Below are positions 53,668 to 60,706 of a stretch of 64,000 nt of DNA, piece after piece. The DNA comes from an uncultured Bacilli bacterium (GTDB taxonomy: Bacteria; Bacillota_I; Bacilli_A; RF39; UBA660), in contig CAKPMB010000005.1 of assembly GCA_934167885.1 (NCBI GenBank), positions 20,825 to 84,824 on the forward strand, in the 5' to 3' direction. Every line of letters starts with the position of its first letter. Position 1 is the first letter of the stretch. The position numbers and the translations under genes were made by a program. The notes beneath the pieces are model-generated. The model made no database searches. It was not told where the DNA came from and worked only from the letters and a program-made list of their open reading frames with translations.

Positions 53668-54294
53668 ATGAAAGAAATAGTTTTAAATCATCCTATGGTT
53701 AAACACAAAATATCAATTTTAAGAGATGAAAAGACAAGCACTAAAGAATTTAGAGAATTAATAAGTGAAATTGCTATGTTATTGTGTTATGAAGCTTTAA
53801 AGGATGCTCAATTAGAAGAATTTGAAGTTACTACACCGATTGCTAAAACCAAAGGATATCGTGTTAACGAAAAGAAGTATGCTTTTGTGCCTATTTTACG
53901 AGCAGGTATGGGCATGGTTGATGGCGTGTTAACCTTAATGCCTAATGCTAAAATTGGCCACATTGGTTTATACCGAAATGAGGAAACATTAGAACCAGTT
54001 AGATATTACTGTAAATTACCAAATAACATTGAAAATAAAGAAGTATTTTTGTTAGATCCAATGCTTGCAACTGGTGGTAGTGGTAGTGCTGCTATTTCTA
54101 TGCTTAAGAGGGATGGTGTTAAAAAAATTAAATTTTTATCAATAATAGCATCCCCTGAAGGCTTAGAGAAAATAAAGAAAGATCATCCAGATGTTCAAAT
54201 ATATTGTGCAAATGTTGATGAGAAATTAAATGAAAATGGTTATATTATTCCAGGACTTGGAGATGCGGGAGATAGAATATATGGAACAAAATAA
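53668..54294 (+). CDS. upp: Uracil phosphoribosyltransferase
   Basis: Salvages uracil to UMP using PRPP. 208 residues with NHPMVKHKISILRDEKTSTKEFRELISEIAMLL, VPILRAGMGMVDG, the PRPP loop LDPMLATGGSGSAAISML and PGLGDAGDRIYGTK. All catalytic parts are intact. GGAGG lies before the ATG, immediately after an attenuator hairpin. Overlaps mscL by 14 nt. Confidence 0.96.
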   Translation: MKEIVLNHPMVKHKISILRDEKTSTKEFRELISEIAMLLCYEALKDAQLEEFEVTTPIAKTKGYRVNEKKYAFVPILRAGMGMVDGVLTLMPNAKIGHIGLYRNEETLEPVRYYCKLPNNIENKEVFLLDPMLATGGSGSAAISMLKRDGVKKIKFLSIIASPEGLEKIKKDHPDVQIYCANVDEKLNENGYIIPGLGDAGDRIYGTK

Positions 54295-54697
54295 AAAAGA
54301 AAATAATATTAAAACGATAATCGATGAATTTAAAGAATTTATTAAAAGAGGAAACGTTATCGATTTAGCTGTAGCTTTTATTATGGGACAAGCATTTACA
54401 GCTATCGTTAATTCTCTTGTTAATGATATTATTATGCCTCTTGTGGGTATATTAATTGGTGGTATCAACTTCACTAATATAAAAGTTACCTTAGGTGATG
54501 CTACTATTTATTACGGACTATTTATTCAAAATGTTATTAATTTCTTAATAATTGCAGCATGCATCTTCCTAGTAGTAAAAATAATGAACAAATTTATGGC
54601 TAAAAAGGTAGAGAAAAAAGAAGAAAAACCTAAAAAAAGTGATGAAACTAAATTATTAGAAGAAATTTTAAAAGAATTAAAAGATAAAAAAGATTAA
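54281..54697 (+). CDS. mscL: Large-conductance mechanosensitive channel
   Basis: Emergency osmotic release channel. 138 residues with the amphipathic N-helix, TM1 FIKRGNVIDLAVAFIMGQAFTAIVNSLVNDIIMPLVG, a periplasmic-type loop, TM2 (NVINFLIIAACIFLVVKIMNKF) and a charged C-terminal helix. The start at 54281 lies in the end of upp after GGGAGA. Confidence 0.94.
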   Translation: MEQNKKENNIKTIIDEFKEFIKRGNVIDLAVAFIMGQAFTAIVNSLVNDIIMPLVGILIGGINFTNIKVTLGDATIYYGLFIQNVINFLIIAACIFLVVKIMNKFMAKKVEKKEEKPKKSDETKLLEEILKELKDKKD

Positions 54698-54700
54698 TAA

Positions 54701-54738
54701 AAAGACTTATGAACTAAATCAACAATTCATAAGTCTTT
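54701..54738. terminator. Terminator after mscL
   Basis: AAAGACTTATGAA (54701-54713) pairs perfectly with its complement (54726-54738). It also serves the small minus-strand gene that follows. Confidence 0.85.
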
Positions 54739-54754
54739 ATTTCTATAAAAATTA

Positions 54755-54841
54755 TTACATAAATATTAAACCTAAAATACTAGATCCTAACATTATTATT
54801 AAAAAAACAATTGCAAATATCTTCATCGTCTTATTACTCAT
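54755..54841 (-). CDS. 28-residue membrane peptide (DUF4044-like)
   Basis: MSNKTMKIFAIVFLIIMLG, then SSILGLIFM: a short basic head and one hydrophobic helix. GAGGTGA lies 5 nt before the ATG on the minus strand, which is strong support for translation. The IMLxGSSILG pattern resembles the tiny DUF4044 membrane proteins of Lactobacillales. Function is unknown. Confidence 0.6.
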   Translation of the reverse strand: MSNKTMKIFAIVFLIIMLGSSILGLIFM

Positions 54842-54938
54842 TACGTTCACCTCACATTAATTATAATATATTACTATAAAAAATGCAAAATAATATCATA
54901 AAAACGATAATTTTTTATATAATTTATTGGTGATATCA

Positions 54939-55538
54939 ATGGAAAAAGAAAAGAAAAAGTATTTATTCATAATAAGTATTGTGGTAATAGGTATATTTAT
55001 TGGTATAGTATTTGCTAATGTGATAAATAAGGCCGACAAGATATTAGTGGAAGATAAATTAACAACGTATTTTTTAAACATAAAAGATAATAAAAATATA
55101 AACTATTTTGGTAACTTACTAAATAGTTTTTTAAATAATAATTTGTATTTGATAATTATATGGTTATTAGGCCTATCGATTATTGGTATAGTTTTAAATA
55201 ATTTTATTATTTTCTTTAAGAGTTTTGTTATAGGATTTAGTATAGGAAGCATTATTAATGTTTATTTATACAAAGGCATAATTGGAGCTTTAATCTATAT
55301 TTTTCCTCATCATATAATTAATATTTTGGTATATGTTGTTTTGATATATCATGCTAATAACTTTTCAATAAAGCTTTTTAAAACCCTTTTTCTAAAGCAA
55401 GATAATAAAATTAAAGAATTAATGCCTAAATATCTCAAAATATTATTATATTGTTTTATTGCCCTTAGTATAAGTGCTCTTTTGGAAACATTTTTAAGCC
55501 CTTTTATTATAAAATTTTGGACTTTTACCATTAAATAA
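54939..55538 (+). CDS. spoIIM: Stage II sporulation protein M-like
   Basis: Membrane subunit of the SpoIIDMP engulfment machine. About 199 residues with five or six hydrophobic segments and the conserved YIFPHHIINILVYVVLIYHA segment typical of SpoIIM. Shorter divergent DUF95 proteins also exist outside sporulation, but SpoIVA and sigK here favour SpoIIM. The ATG at 54939 is 4 nt after GGTGAT; TATAAT is at 54918-54923. Confidence 0.85.
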   Translation: MEKEKKKYLFIISIVVIGIFIGIVFANVINKADKILVEDKLTTYFLNIKDNKNINYFGNLLNSFLNNNLYLIIIWLLGLSIIGIVLNNFIIFFKSFVIGFSIGSIINVYLYKGIIGALIYIFPHHIINILVYVVLIYHANNFSIKLFKTLFLKQDNKIKELMPKYLKILLYCFIALSISALLETFLSPFIIKFWTFTIK

Positions 55539-55562
55539 GTTATAATATTCCTGGTGATTAAA

Positions 55563-56576
55563 ATGCGAGTATTAGTAGGTATGTCAGGAGGCGTTGATTC
55601 TTCAGTTAGTGCTCTTTTATTAAAACAACAAGGACATGATGTTTTAGGAGCAACAATGAAATTACTAGATGATGATAAAACTAATAAAATGTTGATTGAT
55701 GCTAAACGTGTATGTGAGAAAATAGGAATACCACACGTTGTTTTTGATTTAACAAAAGAATTTAGGGAAAAAGTTATTGATAACTTTGTTAGTGAATATC
55801 AAAATGGTAAAACACCTAATCCTTGTGTTAGATGCAATAAATATCTTAAATTCGGGTTGTTATATAAAAAAGGCTTAGAACTTGGATATGATTATATCGC
55901 TACTGGTCATTATGTTGATATTAATGATAATACATTATGTGCATGTAATAATGATAAAGATCAGAGTTACTTTTTGTATGCTATAAATAAAGATGTTATT
56001 CCTAAAATCATTTTCCCTCTTAAAAATTTTAAAAATAAAGAAGAAATAAGAGAAATAGCAAGGCTTAATAATCTTAGTGTTTTTAATAAAAAAGATAGTC
56101 AAGAAATATGTTTCATTGAAAATGATGATTACATTTCTTATTTAAAAGATAAGATTAAAGCTACAAATGGCAATATCGTGTTAAAAGATGGCCAAATTAT
56201 TGGAAAACATCAAGGATTATATAAATATACCATTGGACAGAGAAAAGGGCTAGGAATAGCCTATAATAAGCCTTTATATGTGGTAGATATTGATATATTA
56301 AATAATCAATTAGTTGTAGGTTCAAATGATGATCTGTTTTCAACTAAATTAATCGCTAATAACTTAAATATTTTAGTTGATAAACTACCAAAAGAATGTC
56401 TGGCCAAAGTAAGGAGTAGGGGAGATAAAGTTCCATGCTATATTCAAAAAACAAATGATAAATTAGAAGTAACTTTTAAGAAAAAGGTTCGTGCCATAAC
56501 CAAAGGACAATCAGTTGTTCTTTATAAAGATAATGTTTGCTTAGGTGGAGGAATCATTGAAGAAACATTTAGATAA
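55563..56576 (+). CDS. mnmA: tRNA-specific 2-thiouridylase MnmA
   Basis: Adds sulfur to U34 of tRNA-Lys, -Glu and -Gln. The PP-loop VGMSGGVDSSVSALLL, PNPCVRCNKYLKFG with one catalytic Cys, YIATGHYV and KDSQEICFI with the second are present, then TIGQRKGLGI. About 337 residues, slightly short at the C-terminal barrel. The ATG at 55563 follows GGTGAT; TATAAT is at 55541-55546. Confidence 0.95.
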   Translation: MRVLVGMSGGVDSSVSALLLKQQGHDVLGATMKLLDDDKTNKMLIDAKRVCEKIGIPHVVFDLTKEFREKVIDNFVSEYQNGKTPNPCVRCNKYLKFGLLYKKGLELGYDYIATGHYVDINDNTLCACNNDKDQSYFLYAINKDVIPKIIFPLKNFKNKEEIREIARLNNLSVFNKKDSQEICFIENDDYISYLKDKIKATNGNIVLKDGQIIGKHQGLYKYTIGQRKGLGIAYNKPLYVVDIDILNNQLVVGSNDDLFSTKLIANNLNILVDKLPKECLAKVRSRGDKVPCYIQKTNDKLEVTFKKKVRAITKGQSVVLYKDNVCLGGGIIEETFR

Positions 56577-56610
56577 GTCCTTTTTTGCTTTACAAAAATT
56601 GGCATAATCA

Positions 56611-56638
56611 TTGACAAAAAATCTATAAATGATACAAT
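56611..56638 (+). promoter_or_regulatory. Sigma-A promoter before the HTH gene
   Basis: TTGACA (56611-56616), 16 nt, TACAAT (56633-56638). The ribosome site AGGAGG (56647-56652) and ATG at 56658 follow. Confidence 0.78.
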
Positions 56639-56657
56639 AAAAATGTAGGAGGTCTTT

Positions 56658-57425
56658 ATGAGTAAAATTAGTAATGTTCTATCAGAACTAGGAGTATCAA
56701 AAGTAAGGTTGGCAAAGTATTTAGGGGTATCAAGACAAATGTTATATAATTATCTTGCTACTGATAAATTAGAAGATTGGCCTAATGAAAAAGCAACAAG
56801 ATTAATGCAATTATTAGAAATTAAAAATGAAGATGATTTAAATAATTTAGTTATTGATGGTGATTATATTATAAAAATCGATAATAAATTAAATGAAGGC
56901 GTTAAAGTAGCTTTATCCAATAGTGGTTTGGTCGATCTAAAAGGTTTTAATCGTAAAGAAGTGGAAATTTTAACAGATATAACATCACTTTTAAAAGAAA
57001 GATTAAAGGATGATAAAACAAAAGATACATATAATACTTATGTATATTTATATCACTTTCTTCAAAGTATGGAAACAAATAAAGAATTTAAATATTTACT
57101 TTGTTTTGTAAGTAAATTAACAGGCTTTACTAATCCAAGAGAATTCTTATACAATCAAGAACAACAAATGACTTTTGAAAGTATTATGTATAGTGGATTT
57201 ACTTTATATAATAATGGGGGAGCATCACGTGCTAAAATAGGAGATAGTCATGAAAGATTTGTCCGAGAGATTGAACAAAAACATGAAGAAAAATTGAGTA
57301 TAACTCAAGAATTAAATACAATAAAACTTCAAGCTTTAAGAGAATTAGGTTATAGTGTTATAACAGAAGAAAATGCCAAAGAAGTTTTTGAAAAAATTGC
57401 TGAAATTCAATCACGTAAAATTTAA
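56658..57425 (+). CDS. Helix-turn-helix DNA-binding protein, unknown function
   Basis: A 255-residue protein with an N-terminal HTH (LGVSKVRLAKYLGVSRQMLYNYLATD, about residues 11-36). A mainly helical body follows with a NEGVKVALSNSGLVDLKGF segment and a C-terminal coiled coil (EREIEQKHEEKLSITQELNTIKL-type). It has its own promoter. It ends 280 nt before the prophage but does not look phage-derived: codon use and spacing match the host genes. Target unknown. Confidence 0.72.
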   Translation: MSKISNVLSELGVSKVRLAKYLGVSRQMLYNYLATDKLEDWPNEKATRLMQLLEIKNEDDLNNLVIDGDYIIKIDNKLNEGVKVALSNSGLVDLKGFNRKEVEILTDITSLLKERLKDDKTKDTYNTYVYLYHFLQSMETNKEFKYLLCFVSKLTGFTNPREFLYNQEQQMTFESIMYSGFTLYNNGGASRAKIGDSHERFVREIEQKHEEKLSITQELNTIKLQALRELGYSVITEENAKEVFEKIAEIQSRKI

Positions 57426-57443
57426 AAGAAAAAAGAGGGAATT

Positions 57444-57668
57444 ATGTTTATTTTGGAAAGTTTTGATAGTAGCGATGTATCTTGGAAATATACGTTTGTA
57501 ATTATGATGGTAGCAATACTTATTGTATGCGGAATATATACATACGTTAAGTATTACTTACAAAAGAAAAAAGAAAAAGCTGACATTGTTGTTGATAAAA
57601 ACGATGAATATTCAAATGCTATATTAGATAATGAAGATATTATTTTAAAAAAGAAAAAAGGTAAATAA
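57444..57668 (+). CDS. Small single-pass membrane protein, unknown function
   Basis: 74 residues: a short N-terminus, one hydrophobic helix (YTFVIMMVAILIVCGIYTYV, about residues 16-35), a lysine-rich stretch and an acidic tail ending in KKKKGK. It lies 18 nt after the HTH gene with GAGGGA before the ATG, probably the same operon. Not recognised. Confidence 0.68.
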   Translation: MFILESFDSSDVSWKYTFVIMMVAILIVCGIYTYVKYYLQKKKEKADIVVDKNDEYSNAILDNEDIILKKKKGK

Positions 57669-57708
57669 GATAGTTTTTATAATAAAATTATTTTATTTAA
57701 AACATAGA

Positions 57709-57736
57709 ACTTAACATAATATATATTCGTGAAAAT
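57709..57736. repeat. Left attachment site of the prophage (attL, dif-like)
   Basis: On the minus strand this 28-bp site reads ATTTTCACGAA, TATATA, TTATGTTAAGT. The TATATA centre and XerD-side arm match Bacillus dif (TTATGTAAACT) well; the XerC-side arm is poor (it differs from ACTTCCTAGAA at five positions). It shares 24 bp (57704-57727) with the right site, giving the direct repeat that bounds the element. Confidence 0.85.
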
Positions 57737-57794
57737 TTATAACTTGTTGAGGGTAGTCAACTCGTTTTGTTAGTTGCAAAACATAAAAAAATAA

Positions 57795-57853
57795 GGATAT
57801 GTCAATAGTGCTTATTTAAGCATTTACTTGCTATTGATATATCCGTTTTTTTT
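57795..57853. terminator. Bidirectional terminator at the left end of the prophage
   Basis: A 14-bp stem, GGATATGTCAATAG (57795-57808) with 57831-57844, one G-U pair, and an inner hairpin TGCTT/AAGCA. T8 lies on the right and an A-rich run on the left, so it can stop repressor transcription leftwards and host read-through rightwards. Confidence 0.85.
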
Positions 57854-57869
57854 ATATAATAAATTTTAA

Positions 57870-58013
57870 CTAACGAGTTGGCTCATCATCTTTTTCTATA
57901 TATTTTTTTATAATGTATATAATTTCACTATTAATACTTCTTTCTTCTTTTTCTGCAATTTTTCTTAATTTATCCCATAATTCTTCTGGAATTCTTATGT
58001 TACTAGAAATCAT
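57870..58013 (-). CDS. Ribbon-helix-helix repressor of the prophage
   Basis: A 47-residue Arc/CopG-type protein: SSNIRIPEELWDKLRKIAEK, then EERSINSEIIYIIKKYIE. The N-terminal strand (NIRIP) and two helices are the RHH fold. GAGGTG lies 5 nt before the ATG on the minus strand. It diverges from the structural operon across a 160-bp region with palindromes, so it is probably the lysogeny repressor. Too short for many gene finders. Confidence 0.82.
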   Translation of the reverse strand: MISSNIRIPEELWDKLRKIAEKEERSINSEIIYIIKKYIEKDDEPTR

Positions 58014-58173
58014 ACTTACACCTCATTTAATATGATACTAAATTATATCTATTTTAGATAGACACAAAATAGTATTATTTTCGTTTCTTTTGTTGACATT
58101 TTAGTTATGTTTTGATACTATTATAGTAGCAATAATATGTTGCTAAATATTTTAAAACTAGGAGGAGGAAAAA
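58014..58173. promoter_or_regulatory. Divergent control region of the prophage with operator palindromes
   Basis: Rightward promoter: perfect TTGACA (58092-58097), 17 nt, TACTAT (58115-58120). The -10 lies inside the palindrome TACTAT-T-ATAGTA (58115-58127). Further half-sites ATACTA (58035-58040) and TAGTAT (58071-58076) flank the leftward -10 (TATAAT on the minus strand, 58042-58047). RHH proteins bind such short paired sites, so this is the expected operator. Confidence 0.75.
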
Positions 58174-58479
58174 ATGGAAGAAAAAGTAATAGTTTTAAAT
58201 GTTAACAAATTTGAAAAAGATGGAAAGGTTAAGTCAAGAATAGGTTTTATTTTTGCAGAAAAAGATAAAATAGGTGATACTGATTCGTTCAATGGTTTAA
58301 GTGAAATTAGTATCTACTATGATAATGCTGATGTATTTAATAATTTACCAGTCGACGTTATTGGTGTTGTATGTATTGCTACAATAGATTCAGTTCCAAA
58401 TAAATCAAATCCATTAAAAGACAAGAAATTGATAACAAAATTACGTTTAAGCAATGGTAAGTCTTATAATTTGGTATAA
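58174..58479 (+). CDS. Putative phage single-stranded DNA-binding protein (gene V position)
   Basis: A 101-residue protein with alternating beta pattern (EKVIVLNVNKFEKDGKVKSRIGFIFAEKD, later VIGVVCIATIDSV and KLITKLRLSNGKSYNLV), compatible with an OB-like fold. It is the first gene of the structural operon after a strong promoter and GGAGGAGG. In filamentous phages the abundant ssDNA-coating protein sits upstream of the coat gene. The assignment rests on position, size and strand pattern, not on a sequence match. Confidence 0.5.
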   Translation: MEEKVIVLNVNKFEKDGKVKSRIGFIFAEKDKIGDTDSFNGLSEISIYYDNADVFNNLPVDVIGVVCIATIDSVPNKSNPLKDKKLITKLRLSNGKSYNLV

Positions 58480-58720
58480 TCCACAAACTGGTTATTATTA
58501 TCATCGATTTTATAATTTAACATTTTATAAATTAGGTGATAAAAATAGTTTTAATCATATTGTAGTCCAGTTTTTTGTATATGATGATAATTTAGGTTTT
58601 GTTCAATGTAATGATTATTTTGATTATTATAACAAAATTGGTTTTTTTAAACCTAAGTTATCTTTTAAAAAAAGGTTAATCAACAATTTAATAGGTTGGT
58701 TAAATAAATTAAAAGGGTAG
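58454..58720 (+). CDS. Small prophage protein, unknown function
   Basis: Up to 88 residues, overlapping the previous gene by 26 nt. It is aromatic-rich (WYNPQTGYYYHRFYNLTFY) with a basic amphipathic C-terminus (FKKRLINNLIGWLNKLKG). No ribosome site is visible at the first ATG, so translation may be coupled or begin elsewhere. In Ff phages a similar slot holds small replication or coat accessory proteins. Not recognised. Confidence 0.55.
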   Translation: MVSLIIWYNPQTGYYYHRFYNLTFYKLGDKNSFNHIVVQFFVYDDNLGFVQCNDYFDYYNKIGFFKPKLSFKKRLINNLIGWLNKLKG

Positions 58721-58733
58721 AGAAAGGAGTATT

Positions 58734-58955
58734 ATGTTTTTTTTATTAGAAGGTGAGACTTCGTCTTCAACTGCTATAGAAGCTATTAAATCATTAATGA
58801 ATTCTATGACGTCTGAGTTATCTGCTTCAACTATTGTTAGTTATCTTGTTATTGGTATTGGTGCTTCTTTAGGTCTTGTGTTACTTTGGTTTGGTATTCG
58901 TAAGTTAGTTCGTATGGTAATGACTGCGTTTAAAACTGGTAAATTTAAATTATAG
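58734..58955 (+). CDS. Major coat protein (pVIII-like)
   Basis: 73 residues with the inovirus coat layout: a mildly acidic N-terminus (LEGETSSSTAIEAI), an amphipathic part, one membrane helix (IVSYLVIGIGASLGLVLLWFGI, about residues 40-61) and a basic C-terminus (RKLVRMVMTAFKTGKFK) to contact the packaged DNA. No cleavable signal peptide is evident. A strong AAAGGAG precedes the ATG and a terminator follows, as after gene VIII of Ff phages. Confidence 0.8.
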   Translation: MFFLLEGETSSSTAIEAIKSLMNSMTSELSASTIVSYLVIGIGASLGLVLLWFGIRKLVRMVMTAFKTGKFKL

Positions 58956-58964
58956 CTTTTGAGT

Positions 58965-58996
58965 AAGTCGGTAGTCTTATACCGGCTTTTTCTTTT
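58965..58996 (+). terminator. Terminator after the major coat gene
   Basis: AAGTCGGTA (58965-58973) pairs with TACCGGCTT (58980-58988), one G-U pair, loop of 6, then T5CT4. It would make coat mRNA far more abundant than downstream mRNA. Confidence 0.85.
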
Positions 58997-59016
58997 AAAA
59001 AATATGAGGTGAAAAA

Positions 59017-59082
59017 ATGAAAAAAAAGATTGATATTATTAAGTTATTAGAAAATAAATTCGAAAAGGAGGGTATTATTTAA
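59017..59082 (+). CDS. 21-residue prophage mini-ORF
   Basis: MKKKIDIIKLLENKFEKEGII. A good ribosome site (GAGGTGAA, 5 nt before ATG) and stop-start overlap (TAATG) with the next mini-ORF suggest it is translated, possibly only for coupling. Function unknown. Confidence 0.5.
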   Translation: MKKKIDIIKLLENKFEKEGII

Positions 59083-59228
59083 TGGATTATTCTGGTGTAT
59101 TTGAAGTAATTATTGATTGTGTAAAAATATGTTTTCCGATTGCTTTTACTGTAAATATGTTGCAACTTTTAATTAATATGATAATGAGTTCTGCTTTTGG
59201 AGGAAAGTTGAAGGTAAATGTTAAATGA
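59082..59228 (+). CDS. 48-residue prophage membrane protein (minor coat candidate)
   Basis: MDYSGVFEVIIDCVKICFP, then IAFTVNMLQLLINMIMSSAFGG and a basic end KLKVNVK. A single hydrophobic region and small size suit a pVII/pIX-type end-cap protein. AAGGAGGG lies 9 nt before the ATG. It overlaps both neighbours by 1-4 nt. Confidence 0.6.
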   Translation: MDYSGVFEVIIDCVKICFPIAFTVNMLQLLINMIMSSAFGGKLKVNVK

Positions 59229-59368
59229 TAAATAAATTACTTTTTAAACTTTATGTAAAAGTTCAATCTTATTTGTTAAAAAATACATCTTATTTAGATT
59301 ATGATTTTACTTTGATTGATAAAGATTTTATTGATTTTAATTGTGGTGATTTCGATGGCAAATTATGA
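59225..59368 (+). CDS. 47-residue prophage mini-ORF before the Zot-like gene
   Basis: MINKLLFKLYVKVQSYLLKN, then an acidic aromatic tail (YLDYDFTLIDKDFIDFNCGDF). It begins by ATGA overlap with the preceding mini-ORF and ends inside the Zot-like gene. It has no own ribosome site, so it may only be translated by coupling. Not recognised. Confidence 0.4.
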   Translation: MINKLLFKLYVKVQSYLLKNTSYLDYDFTLIDKDFIDFNCGDFDGKL

Positions 59369-60170
59369 ACGTAATTTTATGCATGGCTCACTTAATCCTA
59401 TTAATTTGTATAAATCAATTAAATTTAAACATGATTTTAAAAAAAAACATCCTTTTTATTTTGATCCTGAGGGTTTACTGATTTTTTGTGGTCCTCAAGG
59501 CAGTGGTAAAACTTTATCTTTGGTTAATTATGTTACTCAAGTTTTAAATTATTATAATTATTGTATAATGGTCTCTAATATTGAGTTTACTAATTTTCCT
59601 TTTACGCATAAATATTTTCTTAAAGATGATGTTTTGTATTTGCAAGATATTAAAACTCTTGAGACTTTTGAATATTTAAGTTTTATTCGTGAACGTAAAA
59701 ATTTGCAAAATTCTGAACGTATTGTTATTGAATATGACGGTATTAGTAGTCTTAAATATTTTGAAAATGATTTTGAAGGTGTTTTGTATTCGATAGATGA
59801 AATTCAATTAGAGTGGAATTCTTTAGAATCTAAAAATATTTCTATTGAAGAAATGATAGAGTTTTCACAACAGCGTAAACAGAGAAAACACATTGTTGGA
59901 ACATCTCAAGTTTATGGTCGTATTGCTAAACCATTGCGTGAACAAATTAAAAATGTTGTTCTTTGTAAATGTCTTTTAGGTTGTATTCAGTGGAATAATT
60001 TAATAGATGGTTTTTCAACTGTTGAAAAAGATGGTCAACTTGAAACAGAGAGTGTAGCTAGATTTTTTTGGTTTCATACGGCTGAATTATATAATTCATA
60101 TAATACCTATACTAAAATGAAGCGTTATAAAAAAGAGTGGAATGGCCATAAAAGGAGTGATAATTTATGA
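59355..60170 (+). CDS. Zot/pI-like phage assembly ATPase
   Basis: P-loop ATPase driving filamentous phage extrusion, named Zot in Vibrio CTX phage. Walker A is in LLIFCGPQGSGKTLSL (about residue 48). Walker B and sensor region is VLYSIDEIQLEWNS, then EFSQQRKQRKHIVGTSQVYGRIAKPLREQ, the family pattern. About 271 residues. The ATG at 59355 follows GGTGAT. A TTG at 59316 would add a hydrophobic N-terminus (IKILLILIVVIS), which cannot be excluded. The usual C-terminal toxin-like segment is absent, so no toxicity is implied. Confidence 0.85.
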   Translation: MANYERNFMHGSLNPINLYKSIKFKHDFKKKHPFYFDPEGLLIFCGPQGSGKTLSLVNYVTQVLNYYNYCIMVSNIEFTNFPFTHKYFLKDDVLYLQDIKTLETFEYLSFIRERKNLQNSERIVIEYDGISSLKYFENDFEGVLYSIDEIQLEWNSLESKNISIEEMIEFSQQRKQRKHIVGTSQVYGRIAKPLREQIKNVVLCKCLLGCIQWNNLIDGFSTVEKDGQLETESVARFFWFHTAELYNSYNTYTKMKRYKKEWNGHKRSDNL

Positions 60171-60706
60171 ATTTATTAAAATCTATATTTAAACCTATTT
60201 ATAATTCTTTTGGACGAACAATAGGTCGTATTCTTGCTTATATTTTATTTGGTTTATTATTATTATTTATTTATTCTTTAAGAGTTGACGCTAAAGAGTT
60301 TGTAGGTCAAAATGTTTCTTTAAATCAAAATATGTTTGATTTATTTAGTGGTTATGTTGATAATATATCATATAAAGATAATTATGTAGCGTTTTCTTAT
60401 AGTTGTGGTTCATCTTCTTATAATAATTCTTGTTATGCTTTGGCTTATGGTAAAAATTTAGTTTTTAACGAAGGTATTTTTACAGGTGTAGACGTTAATT
60501 TAGTTCAATATGATTATATTAATAATCAAAAACAATTAATTGTTTCTAATGACGCTAATTTTAGTTTTAGTGGTGATATTTATTATAGTAATCTTGGCTT
60601 TTCAAGTAAACTTGATGGAGGTGTTTCGGATTATGAAAAAACAATCATACTTACTATTTGCTTGTTTCTTTCTTTTTATCTTGTTTATATCATTTTCTGG
60701 TATTGA
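60167..60706 (+). CDS. Prophage membrane protein with exported central domain
   Basis: 179 residues: a basic N-terminus, a hydrophobic helix (IGRILAYILFGLLLLFIYSL, about 19-38) ending in VDAKEF, which could be a signal peptidase site, a Ser/Asn/Tyr-rich central region with two cysteines (SCGSSSYNNSC), and a C-terminal helix (TIILTICLFLSFYLVYIIFW). It overlaps the Zot-like gene by 4 nt (ATGA) and the next gene by 74 nt. Probably a virion or assembly component. Not recognised. Confidence 0.6.
   Translation: MNLLKSIFKPIYNSFGRTIGRILAYILFGLLLLFIYSLRVDAKEFVGQNVSLNQNMFDLFSGYVDNISYKDNYVAFSYSCGSSSYNNSCYALAYGKNLVFNEGIFTGVDVNLVQYDYINNQKQLIVSNDANFSFSGDIYYSNLGFSSKLDGGVSDYEKTIILTICLFLSFYLVYIIFWY

Noticed and set aside
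56658..57668. HTH gene and small membrane gene as part of the prophage.
   Set aside because: They lie outside the attachment repeats and have a separate host-like promoter and ribosome sites.
59355..60170. Zot homologue as a secreted enterotoxin.
   Set aside because: Only the phage assembly ATPase domain is present; the toxin-like C-terminal peptide of Vibrio Zot is not visible.
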